Below the pieces are notes generated by a model. That model searched no databases. It was not told the DNA's origin and was given only the letters and a program-made list of their open reading frames with translations. DNA of 64,000 nucleotides from the NCBI GenBank assembly GCA_964525785.1, contig CAZGIX010000001.1, positions 16,235 to 80,234 of the forward strand. Reading direction: 5' to 3'. This DNA comes from JAQBDA01 sp964525785. GTDB lineage: Bacteria; Chloroflexota; Anaerolineae; Anaerolineales; UBA4823. The position numbers and the translations under genes were made by a program. Of the stretch, positions 53,753-61,634 are shown in pieces; positions within the stretch are counted from its first letter, which is position 1, and each line of letters begins with the position of its first letter.

Positions 53753-53787
53753 GGACTGCTGGCTGTGATTTGAACAGCCAGCAGTCC
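53753..53787 (-). promoter_or_regulatory. Perfect 13-bp hairpin between the binding-protein and permease genes
   Basis: Thirteen-base arms (53753-53765 and 53775-53787) pair without mismatch around a 9-base loop. No T-run follows, so it is more likely an mRNA-stabilising or processing element, or a weak attenuator, that leaves extra binding-protein mRNA. It ends about 15 bases before the dppB-like start codon. Confidence 0.6.
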
Positions 53788-53832
53788 AATGGTGATGATG
53801 TTTGGGCAGCTTAATATCTTTGAATCTGGCGC

Positions 53833-55509
53833 TTACTTATCAAGCCAGGTTTCCCGCAGGTAGATGGTAGAGGCGTTGGATAGGCCGGTGAAGCCTTTTA
53901 CATAGGGCTGCATGGCGCGGTATTCGTAGCCAGTGTACAGCCATACCCATGGGACCGCCTCGGTGAGCATTTTCTGCACTTCGATGTAGATCGCTTTGCG
54001 CTCCTCCGGGTCGGTGATCGAGCTTGCCTGCTCCAAAAGCGGATCAATCGCCGGGTCTTGGTAGCTTGCTACGCTGTTCAGGTTGCCGGTGCTGTGCCAG
54101 TAGCGGAAGAACATGTTGTGTGGGTCGGGATTGCCGCCGTTCAAAGCTGCGGCAGCATCGAAGTCGGCTTTCAACCAGCGGTCGACGTACACGCCCAGTT
54201 CGAGGGTCTCGATCTCGACCGTGACACCGATCTCAGCTAACTGAGCCTGGATGTTCTGGGCCTCTGCGACGGCGGTCGGCGGCTCATCCGTGGCGGCGAT
54301 GATTGTGAATTTCACCTCCGGATCTCCGGCCTCAGCCAGCAATGCCTTAGCTTTCTCAATATCCTTGGTATAGCAGAACAGCTCATCTGCAGGCGCCTGG
54401 TAGAAGGGTGGCGTTGCTGGGGCGGTCACCTGTCCTTCGCCCAGCGAAGCGGTGTCGAGCACCTGCTGGCGGTCGATGGCGCAGGAGATCGCCTGGCGCA
54501 CGCGCACGTCCGAGAACACCGGGCGATTCGCATTGAGCTGGAGCACATGGTAGGCCAGGGCGGTGGCTTTATCGACCACCAGACCACTACTGCCGGCAGC
54601 GACAATGCCTACACGCGGGTTGTTAATCAACGCCCAATCGATTGTGCCAGCTCGCAGGCCAGCCAGGATAGAGGCCTCATCCGGAAGGGTGCGGAACTCC
54701 ATCGAATCAAGATACGGCAGGCCTTCGATCCAGAAATCCGGGTTCTTTTCAAGGATCAGAATATTGTCAGGCTCCCACTGGGCCAGCTTGAACGCGCCGG
54801 TGCCGATTGCCTCGGAAGCCGGGTCCCAGCCGCTATCCAGCAGTTTTTTGGACAGGATGGCTGAGTTCGGATTGGTCATGGCGGCCAGAATGGCAGCATT
54901 GGGCGCTGTTAGATTAAAGACTACAGTGTAATCATCCGGCGCTTCGATCGATTCGATCGAGGTGAAGAAGGAGCGCGCCGCCGCGCCGGTTTCCTCATTC
55001 AAGATGCGTTCGTAAGAGGCTTTGACGTCGGCAGAGGTCATCGGATCGCCGTTGTGAAAGACAACATTCTGGCGCAGCATCATGGTCAGGGTTTTGTTCT
55101 CGTTCGACCATTCCCACGATTCCGCCAGGTTGGGGATCACGTTCATGTCCTTGTCCAGGGTGAGCAGCGGATCGTAGATGTGCTCGAGCACCCGGAATGA
55201 GGTGAAGGCAGTCTGCTTGTGCGGATCTGTGCCCGTCATATCGCCAGCCCGGGCCACGATCAAGGTGCCGCCGGGCGTGGGGGCTTTTTCCGGGACCGCA
55301 GTCGGGGTGACCAGCACTTCCTTGATCACCTCTTCGGTGACGATCTTTTCCACTTCAACTTCGACTTCTTGGGTAACAATGACTTCCTTGGTGACCACAA
55401 CTTCCTTGACCTCGGCAGTCGGCGTAGCACAAGCGCTGAGAAGTAGACTCAGCATAACCAAAACCGAGATGCTAAGAGCCAGCGCAGATTTGGTACGACT
55501 GGTTAACAT
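53833..55509 (-). CDS. Peptide-binding lipoprotein (SBP family 5) of an ABC importer
   Basis: A 558-residue binding protein. The signal peptide ends in the lipobox LLSAC (Cys27), followed by a Val/Thr/Glu repeat linker (residues about 33-70: VVVTKEVIVTQEVEVE and on) that spaces it from the membrane. The binding domain has GGTLIVARAGDM, TGTDPHKQ, LEHIYDPLLTLD, NLAESWEWS and FHNGDPMTSADVKASYER (seen as HNGDPMTSADVKAS), all typical of Dpp/Opp binding proteins. Ligand unknown; neighbours suggest muropeptides or cell-wall peptides. GGAGG lies 5 bases before the ATG. First gene of the 14-gene train. Confidence 0.93.
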   Translation of the reverse strand: MLTSRTKSALALSISVLVMLSLLLSACATPTAEVKEVVVTKEVIVTQEVEVEVEKIVTEEVIKEVLVTPTAVPEKAPTPGGTLIVARAGDMTGTDPHKQTAFTSFRVLEHIYDPLLTLDKDMNVIPNLAESWEWSNENKTLTMMLRQNVVFHNGDPMTSADVKASYERILNEETGAAARSFFTSIESIEAPDDYTVVFNLTAPNAAILAAMTNPNSAILSKKLLDSGWDPASEAIGTGAFKLAQWEPDNILILEKNPDFWIEGLPYLDSMEFRTLPDEASILAGLRAGTIDWALINNPRVGIVAAGSSGLVVDKATALAYHVLQLNANRPVFSDVRVRQAISCAIDRQQVLDTASLGEGQVTAPATPPFYQAPADELFCYTKDIEKAKALLAEAGDPEVKFTIIAATDEPPTAVAEAQNIQAQLAEIGVTVEIETLELGVYVDRWLKADFDAAAALNGGNPDPHNMFFRYWHSTGNLNSVASYQDPAIDPLLEQASSITDPEERKAIYIEVQKMLTEAVPWVWLYTGYEYRAMQPYVKGFTGLSNASTIYLRETWLDK

Positions 55510-55879
55510 GATATCCTCCGGGTTGTATCTCTTTATTCGATGCAGTGATTATGTGAATGAGGCGTGCTTAGTGAAAACCTGACAATCGAGCGAAGAACAT
55601 CTGCGGTGATTGCGGCGATGTTTTTTGTTTCGCAAACCCTCCTTTCTCTTCATCTCCTGGTTTGTTATTGGGCTCTTACGTCTATATTGGAATGCGTCTT
55701 AATTTTTCCAACGAGCTTAGGAATTCACTAGAGTTCCCTGCAATTTATATAGTATAGTATCAATTTGAGAATTTTGCCACAGGCAACTTGGCAGGGTCGT
55801 TATTTGATGCCATAAAGGTCGTGGCTCACCCTCCTGGGTCGCTTGTTTTTACACCCCTTCCTGCTGAAGGAGCTTTAGA
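55510..55879. other. 370-base divergent intergenic region between the peptide importer and HPr genes
   Basis: No gene is seen. An AT-rich core (about 55720-55780) contains promoter-like elements for both directions. On the plus strand: -35 TTCACT (55724-55729), 18 bp, -10 TATAGT (55748-55753). On the minus strand a TATAAA lies in the same core. AACATC (55597-55602) and GATGTT (55618-55623), followed by TTTTG, form a small hairpin in the leader of the importer. The HPr transcript would have a leader of about 120 bases. Confidence 0.35.
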
Positions 55880-56149
55880 ATGCCAGAGATCATCTTGACG
55901 ATTCACCATGTGGCTGGCTTGCACGCTCGTCCGGCAGCCTTGTTTGTCCAAACTGCCAGTAGCTATAAATCCAATATCAAAATCCGCTATGGCGAGCATG
56001 AAGTGAACGCCAAGAGCATCTTGGGCATCATGACGGTAGGGGCAACCAAGGGGGCGGTAATAACGGTCCTTGCTGAAGGGGAAGATGCCTCGCAAGCCCT
56101 GGATAGCCTCAGAGAACTGGTGGAGGGCAATTTCGGAGAGCCGCTATGA
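55880..56149 (+). CDS. ptsH: Phosphocarrier protein HPr
   Basis: An 89-residue HPr. The phosphoacceptor is His15 in AGLHARPAALF, and the regulatory serine is Ser46 in VNAKSILGIMT, so both the PEP-dependent site and the HPr-kinase site are kept. AAGGAG lies 7 bases before the ATG. Its stop overlaps the ptsI start (ATGA). No sugar-specific EII gene is in the window, so the pair may serve a regulatory PTS, a dihydroxyacetone kinase, or the PRD protein encoded in the divergent operon. Confidence 0.95.
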   Translation: MPEIILTIHHVAGLHARPAALFVQTASSYKSNIKIRYGEHEVNAKSILGIMTVGATKGAVITVLAEGEDASQALDSLRELVEGNFGEPL

Positions 56150-57867
56150 GGACCTTGCGCGGCATCCCCGCTTCAAGGGGGATAGCGTTCGGACCTGCCT
56201 TCCAATTCAAGAAAGGGATGCTGCGCCTTAAACGCTGCGTAGCGCTTGATCCCCTGGCTGAGGATCAGCGCCTCGCTAACGCCTTGGAGCAAGCTCGCCG
56301 TGAAGTAGCCACGGTATCGGAAAAAGCGTACGGGCAGGTCGATGCTGGAACGGCTGCCATCTTCGATTCTCAAGCCATGATGCTGGAAGATCCCGAATAC
56401 CTGGCAGCGATCAAGGGGAAGATCGTCCACGAAGCGCTCAAAGCCGAAGTTGCCGTCATGGATGCCACTGAGATATTTGCCGGTATGCTGGAGGGATTGG
56501 CAGATGAATACCTGCGCGCTCGCGCCGCAGATATTCGTGACATAGGAATGCGCCTGGTGCGCATCCTGTCCGGGCAGTATGATTCTCCTGACAAGGGATT
56601 GTTGCAGCCTGCGATCATCCTGGCGGATGAGCTGACCCCCTCAGATACGATCTCCCTTGATAAAACACTGGTATTGGGCTTCTGCACCGCAGGGGGTGGA
56701 CCTACATCGCATGTGGCTATCCTGGCGCGTGAACTGGGCTTACCCGCGGTGGTAGGCATGGGGGAAGAAATATTGGGCATACCAGATGGCTGCCCGCTCG
56801 CCATCGATGGGAGCACAGGGACTTTGCTTCTTGAGCCAGATGCAGACAATACAGCTCTCTTGCGCGAGCAGGCGATCAGGCAGGCAGCCATAGGCGTAGA
56901 GTCTGGCAGGCTGGTAGAGCAGGCCGCGGTGACGCGTGATGGCCAGCGGATTGAAGTGGCAGCTAATATCAGCAATGTTGAAGGCGCTGGGCTGGCCCTG
57001 AAATTAGGGGCGGAAGGCGTTGGCTTGTTACGCACCGAATTCCTTTATCTGGATCGGATGCAAATACCTGATGAGGAGGAGCACTATCAGGCTTACCGTG
57101 CAATCCTGGATCTTTTCGGTGAGAAACCGGTTGTTCTGCGCACTCTGGACATTGGGGGTGATAAGGAGCTGCCCTACCTGGATCTTCCCAGGGAGGTGAA
57201 CCCCTTCCTCGGATTTCGTGCGATCCGGCTGTGCCTGGCACGCCCGGATATTTTCAAGCCCCAGCTGAGAGCTGCACTCCGGGCCGGTGCAGAAGGAAAC
57301 CTGAAGGTGATGTTCCCCATGGTCGCAACTGTGGGAGAATTGCGCGCTGCCAGGTCACTGCTGGAAGAGTGCCGGCTGGAGCTTAAAGAACGCGGTCAAC
57401 CGATGGCTTCTAAGGTCGAGGTGGGTATCATGGTAGAGACCCCCGCAGCCGCGATCATGGCTGACAGGCTGGCAGCGGAGGTCGATTTCTTTTCCATTGG
57501 CACCAACGACTTGAGCCAATACACCATGGCAGCGGATCGCACCAGCAGCGCTGTGTCTGCTCTGGCAGATGCCTTCCAACCGGCGGTGCTACGGCTGATC
57601 AGGGACGTGGTCCAGGTCGCCCACCAAAGGGGAAAATGGGTCGGTATGTGCGGGGAATTGGCGGGCGAGCCGCTGGCTATACCGCTGCTGCTCGGTCTGG
57701 GATTGGATGAATTGAGCATGAATCCGCCATCCATCCCGCTGGTCAAGCAGATCGTGCAGGGCCTGACCATGCAAGAGTCCAGGCAGATTGCACAGGCAGC
57801 GATCGAGATGGAGGGTCCTGACCAGGTCAAGGAATGGTTGGAAGCCAACACATCAATTACGAAATAA
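56146..57867 (+). CDS. ptsI: Phosphoenolpyruvate-protein phosphotransferase (Enzyme I)
   Basis: A 573-residue Enzyme I of normal length. The active His189 is in GGGPTSHVAILARELGLP (seen as GGGPTSHVAILAR). The PEP-binding domain contains GLLRTEFLYLDR, TLDIGGDKELPYL, NPFLGFRAIR, FMVE-like VGIMVETPAA, SIGTNDLSQYTMAADR and the catalytic Cys in GMCGELAGEP. It phosphorylates HPr with PEP in the cytoplasm. Coupled to ptsH. Confidence 0.96.
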   Translation: MRTLRGIPASRGIAFGPAFQFKKGMLRLKRCVALDPLAEDQRLANALEQARREVATVSEKAYGQVDAGTAAIFDSQAMMLEDPEYLAAIKGKIVHEALKAEVAVMDATEIFAGMLEGLADEYLRARAADIRDIGMRLVRILSGQYDSPDKGLLQPAIILADELTPSDTISLDKTLVLGFCTAGGGPTSHVAILARELGLPAVVGMGEEILGIPDGCPLAIDGSTGTLLLEPDADNTALLREQAIRQAAIGVESGRLVEQAAVTRDGQRIEVAANISNVEGAGLALKLGAEGVGLLRTEFLYLDRMQIPDEEEHYQAYRAILDLFGEKPVVLRTLDIGGDKELPYLDLPREVNPFLGFRAIRLCLARPDIFKPQLRAALRAGAEGNLKVMFPMVATVGELRAARSLLEECRLELKERGQPMASKVEVGIMVETPAAAIMADRLAAEVDFFSIGTNDLSQYTMAADRTSSAVSALADAFQPAVLRLIRDVVQVAHQRGKWVGMCGELAGEPLAIPLLLGLGLDELSMNPPSIPLVKQIVQGLTMQESRQIAQAAIEMEGPDQVKEWLEANTSITK

Positions 57868-57950
57868 CTGCATACAGTGATATCGGCTTGTCATTGATGT
57901 GCAAGGATAGATACCTTGAGTGCAAGATGAGAAATGGAGGCTGAGCGAAC

Positions 57951-58751
57951 ATGATCGCTGCTCCTGATTTCAATTTGAATGGGAAAGTGGCTTTGATCAC
58001 CGGCGCATCGCGCGGAATTGGGCAAGCGATTGCGGAGGCTTACGCTGCCAGCGGTGCCAGGGTGGTGTTAAGCAGCCGCAAACAGCCAGACCTTGATATT
58101 ATTGCTGGCAAGATCCAGGCAGCTGGTGGTGATGCGCTCCCACTAGCAGCGCATACGGGAGACCAGGCGGCAATCGAAAATCTGGTCGCTAAGGCAAGCG
58201 AAGTCTTTGGCGGCATTGATGTTCTGGTCAATAATGCTGGAACCAACCCACATTTTGGGCCAATCTTGAGCGCCGAAGAGAGCCATTGGCAGAAAATCCT
58301 GGATGTGAATTTGGTGGGTTATTTCCGCATGGTCAAGGCTTGTGTTGGCAGCATGATGCACCGGGGCGGCGGTAAAATCATCAACATGGCCTCGATTGCC
58401 GGGATAAAACCTCAGACGGGGATGGGCATCTATGGGGTGAGCAAGGCGGGTGTGTTGATGCTGACCCAAGTTCTGGCTGTGGAGCTGGCTGAATACAATA
58501 TCCAGGTCAACGCCATTGCACCTGGGTTCATCAAAACCAGATTCAGCCGAGTTTTATGGGAAAATGAGGACCTCCATGCGGCCATAACCAAAATGATCCC
58601 TCAACACCGCATGGCTGAAGCCGGCGAGCTGGTTGGAATTGCCCTCTATCTTGCATCCCAGGCTTCAAGCTTCACCACCGGCAGCGTCTTCATTATTGAT
58701 GGTGGTCAGATGGTTGGTCATAATATAGAATTGGGCCAGGCAGGCTCCTGA
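57951..58751 (+). CDS. Short-chain dehydrogenase/reductase
   Basis: A 266-residue classical SDR. Cofactor loop ITGASRGIGQAIA, NNAGTNP, catalytic Ser in INMASIAG, Tyr-Lys in YGVSKAG, and the C-terminal FIIDGGQMV of the 3-oxoacyl-reductase/glucose dehydrogenase group. RKQ after the second strand suggests NADP preference, but this is uncertain. Substrate unknown. ATGGAGG-type ribosome-binding sequence precedes the ATG. 83 bases after ptsI on the same strand. Confidence 0.9.
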   Translation: MIAAPDFNLNGKVALITGASRGIGQAIAEAYAASGARVVLSSRKQPDLDIIAGKIQAAGGDALPLAAHTGDQAAIENLVAKASEVFGGIDVLVNNAGTNPHFGPILSAEESHWQKILDVNLVGYFRMVKACVGSMMHRGGGKIINMASIAGIKPQTGMGIYGVSKAGVLMLTQVLAVELAEYNIQVNAIAPGFIKTRFSRVLWENEDLHAAITKMIPQHRMAEAGELVGIALYLASQASSFTTGSVFIIDGGQMVGHNIELGQAGS

Positions 58752-58784
58752 ATCCCTAACGCACTCTTTCACGCTGATTCTACA

Positions 58785-58811
58785 ATCCTGGTGGCTGAAA
58801 TCAGTCAGGAT
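58785..58811. terminator. Possible hairpin between convergent SDR and xylB genes
   Basis: ATCCTG and CTGA blocks pair with matching blocks across an AA loop, leaving a small bulge. No clear T-run follows on either strand. It overlaps the xylB stop codon. Confidence 0.25.
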
Positions 58812-60319
58812 CAAACACCGCTTCCTATGGCCTCGAAGGTTGGCTTGAGGGCGTAATACAATCCCTGATAAAGGGGATAGGCTTCTTGATAGACCTTCAC
58901 GGCGGATGGATCAGGCGAGGTGCGATTCGTGGTGTGGATCACAGCCTGGCAGCTTTCGATCACGCTGCTCCACACACCGACGCCCACGCCCGCCAGCATC
59001 GCCGCGCCCAGTGCAGCTCCCTCGGTGGTATTCACCATCACCAGCTCGATGTTCATGATATCGGAAAGGATCTGCCTCCATAAGGGGCTGCGTGCGCCGC
59101 CACCTGAGACGCGTACCTGCTGGATTTCGCCCAGACTGGCTTTCTTGATCAGCTCCATGCTGTCCCGCAGCCCAAAAGCCACCCCTTCGAGCACCGCCCG
59201 CGTCAGATGAGCCTGACTGTGGCGAACTGTCAGGCCAACAAAGGCTCCCCGCGCCAGCGGGTCAGGATGAGGGGTGCGTTCGCCGGTCAGATAAGGAAGG
59301 AAAATCAGTCCATCGCAGCCAGGCGCGACATCCTGAGCCGGGGCGATCAGGTCATCGAATGATACGTCCGTTGCCAGAGTATCGCGATACCACTGCAATG
59401 ACCCTGCTGCCGAGAGCATCACACCCATGAAATGCCAGGCGCCGGGTAGTGAGTGACAGAAGGCATGCAGCAGGCCTCGGGGTTCGATCAGTGGGGCAGG
59501 GGTGGTGGCAAAGACCACTCCCGAGGTGCCCAGGACCAGCGACACAATGCCGGGCGTAACTGCCCCAACACCCACCGCCCCGGCTGCCTGGTCTCCACCG
59601 CCGCCCACAACAGGGGTGCCGGCTTCCAGCCCGGTTTCTGACGCTGCTTCGAGCGAGATTGTACCGGTGATCTCCGGCCCTTCAAAGGTCCGAGGCAACC
59701 AATTACGAGGGATTTCGAGGATATCTAAGACTTCATCCGAATAATCGCGTTTGTTTAGATCGAAGAGCAGCATGCCCGCCCCATCGGCTTTGTCTACTGC
59801 GTAGCCACCGGTCAGGCGGAAACGTACATAATCTTTGGGAAGTAAAATATGGGCGATTTGCGCATAGATATGCGGTTCGTGCCTGCGCACCCACAGGATC
59901 TTGGGGGCAGTAAAGCCAGTCAGTGCCTTGTTGCCAGTTATTTGTAATAATCTGTCAAAGCCTAACGCAGCGGTGATTTCTTGGCATTCTGCACCAGTCC
60001 GCTGGTCGTTCCAAAGGATCGCCGGACGCAGGATGCGATTCTGATCGTCAAGCAGCACCAACCCATGCATCTGCCCGGTCAGACCGATAGCGCTAACCTG
60101 ATTTCCACTGGTGCGAGCCAGGGCGAGTACCCGCCGGATGCTATCCACTGCGCCAGACCACCATTCGAGAGGGTCTTGCTCAGACCAGAGTGGGTATGGC
60201 GTCGAGAGACTGACAGGCGTCGTGGCGCTGGCGACCACCTGCCCTTGCTCGTCGATCAGCAGCGCCTTGGCACCCGTCGTGGAGATATCGATTCCCATCA
60301 GATAGGTTGGTGTGCTCAT
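58811..60319 (-). CDS. xylB: Xylulokinase
   Basis: A 502-residue FGGY carbohydrate kinase. Motifs: MGIDISTTGAKALLID (ATP phosphate loop), LTGQMHGLVLLD, ILWNDQRT, GGGGDQAAGAVG with the catalytic Asp, FLPYLTGERTPHPDP and SGGGARSPLWRQILSDI (seen as GGGARSPLWRQ). The GQMHG and GERTPH motifs are those of D-xylulose kinases, and the gene follows xylose isomerase by 52 bases, so the call is firm. The product xylulose-5-phosphate enters the pentose phosphate pathway. Confidence 0.95.
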   Translation of the reverse strand: MSTPTYLMGIDISTTGAKALLIDEQGQVVASATTPVSLSTPYPLWSEQDPLEWWSGAVDSIRRVLALARTSGNQVSAIGLTGQMHGLVLLDDQNRILRPAILWNDQRTGAECQEITAALGFDRLLQITGNKALTGFTAPKILWVRRHEPHIYAQIAHILLPKDYVRFRLTGGYAVDKADGAGMLLFDLNKRDYSDEVLDILEIPRNWLPRTFEGPEITGTISLEAASETGLEAGTPVVGGGGDQAAGAVGVGAVTPGIVSLVLGTSGVVFATTPAPLIEPRGLLHAFCHSLPGAWHFMGVMLSAAGSLQWYRDTLATDVSFDDLIAPAQDVAPGCDGLIFLPYLTGERTPHPDPLARGAFVGLTVRHSQAHLTRAVLEGVAFGLRDSMELIKKASLGEIQQVRVSGGGARSPLWRQILSDIMNIELVMVNTTEGAALGAAMLAGVGVGVWSSVIESCQAVIHTTNRTSPDPSAVKVYQEAYPLYQGLYYALKPTFEAIGSGV

Positions 60320-60371
60320 GCTCGTTATAGTCGTCCGTTAAGTCAAATGGATAAATTAGAATTGGGGATTG

Positions 60372-61541
60372 CTAGCGGACGCCCAACAAAAGGTCAACCG
60401 TAAGCTGATCCAATCGTTCATACGGGATGCCCCGTCCTGCCAGGGTAGTCAGGTCGAAAGTGTAAGACTTGAGGGCGTTTGCCTTTTGGCGGCTGTACAC
60501 CCCGTCAAAACCTGCCATCGCCGGATCCTCGGGAGAGATCTCAGCCAGTAAAGCCTGGATCTCAGGATCGGCGTTAAAACGGGCAGCTTTTTCCTTGAAA
60601 ATCAGGTAAGAACGCATACAGCCACGCGCAAAATCCTTCACACCTTCATAATCCTCAGTGCGGTAAGCATGTGCATCAAAATGCCGGCTCCCGGTATAGC
60701 CAACATCTTCGAGGAATTTGACCAGGAAGAAAGATTGTTTCAGGCTTTGCGAGCCGAAGCGCCAATCCTGGTCGAAGCGCGCATAATTCTGGTCGTTCAG
60801 ATCAATGTGAAAGAGCTTGCCCGCATCCCAGGCTTGCGCCACAGCATGCAGGAAGTTCAATCCTGACATGTGCTCGTGGGCCATTTCCGGATTCAATCCG
60901 ACCATCTCAGGATGTTCCAGGGTAGCGATGAAGCCTAGCATGGCTCCGCTGGTAGGCAGGTAAATATCGCCGCGCGGCTCATTGGGCTTGGCTTCCAATG
61001 CGAATTTTAGATTGTAATTTTGGTCGAGGACGTACTCGCATAGAAAATCGATTGCCTCGCGAAAGCGCTTCAGACCGGTGACCGGATTCTTGGAGGCGTC
61101 GGTCTCGACCCCTTCGCGCCCGCCCCAAAAGACATACACATTTGCTCCCAGCTCCACGCCCAGATCAATGGCGCCCATCGTCTTCTGTAAGGCGAACTTG
61201 CGCACTTGCGGATCGTTGGCGGTGAAGGCGCCGTCTTTAAAAACCGGGTGTGCAAATAAGTTGGTAGTTGCCATCGGAACTACGAGACCGGTCTCTGCCA
61301 GGGCCTGCTTGAATTCTTTTACTATCCGATCGCGCTCGGTTGGTATGGCATCGAAGGGCACCAGATCGTTGTCATGGAAGTTCACACCGTAAGCGCCAAC
61401 CTCTGCCAACAGATGCACCAGCTCGACGGGTGAGAGTTTACTGCGCACCGCCGAACCAAACGGATCGGTGCCGGTGTTGCCAACCGTCCACAAACCAAAG
61501 GTGAACTTGTGCTCCGGTTTTGGTTCATATGGATTTGTCAT
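60372..61541 (-). CDS. xylA: Xylose isomerase
   Basis: A 389-residue class I xylose isomerase. Catalytic His and Asp in VNFHDNDLVPFD, metal Glu and Lys in FALEAKPNEPRGD, NPEMAHEHMSGLNFLHAV (seen as NPEMAHEHMSGLN), and the metal Asp pair in FHIDLNDQ. Length and the KFTFGLWTVGN start match the actinobacterial/Thermus class. The frame opens seven codons upstream, but GGAGG lies 8 bases before the ATG at 61541, so that start is used. It converts D-xylose to D-xylulose for XylB. Confidence 0.96.
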   Translation of the reverse strand: MTNPYEPKPEHKFTFGLWTVGNTGTDPFGSAVRSKLSPVELVHLLAEVGAYGVNFHDNDLVPFDAIPTERDRIVKEFKQALAETGLVVPMATTNLFAHPVFKDGAFTANDPQVRKFALQKTMGAIDLGVELGANVYVFWGGREGVETDASKNPVTGLKRFREAIDFLCEYVLDQNYNLKFALEAKPNEPRGDIYLPTSGAMLGFIATLEHPEMVGLNPEMAHEHMSGLNFLHAVAQAWDAGKLFHIDLNDQNYARFDQDWRFGSQSLKQSFFLVKFLEDVGYTGSRHFDAHAYRTEDYEGVKDFARGCMRSYLIFKEKAARFNADPEIQALLAEISPEDPAMAGFDGVYSRQKANALKSYTFDLTTLAGRGIPYERLDQLTVDLLLGVR

Positions 61542-61634
61542 GGGTACAACCTCCAGAGGCATGATAATTTACGGAGGCAGTCATGCTTGAAGCCCAGGCT
61601 TGCCAGCTCATCTGCCAGCTTGACCCGGATGGCA

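Noticed and set aside
55300..55420. Repetitive GAAGT/CTTCG-rich DNA suggesting a tandem repeat element
   Set aside because: It encodes the Val/Thr/Glu spacer after the lipobox of the binding lipoprotein, a common coding low-complexity linker.
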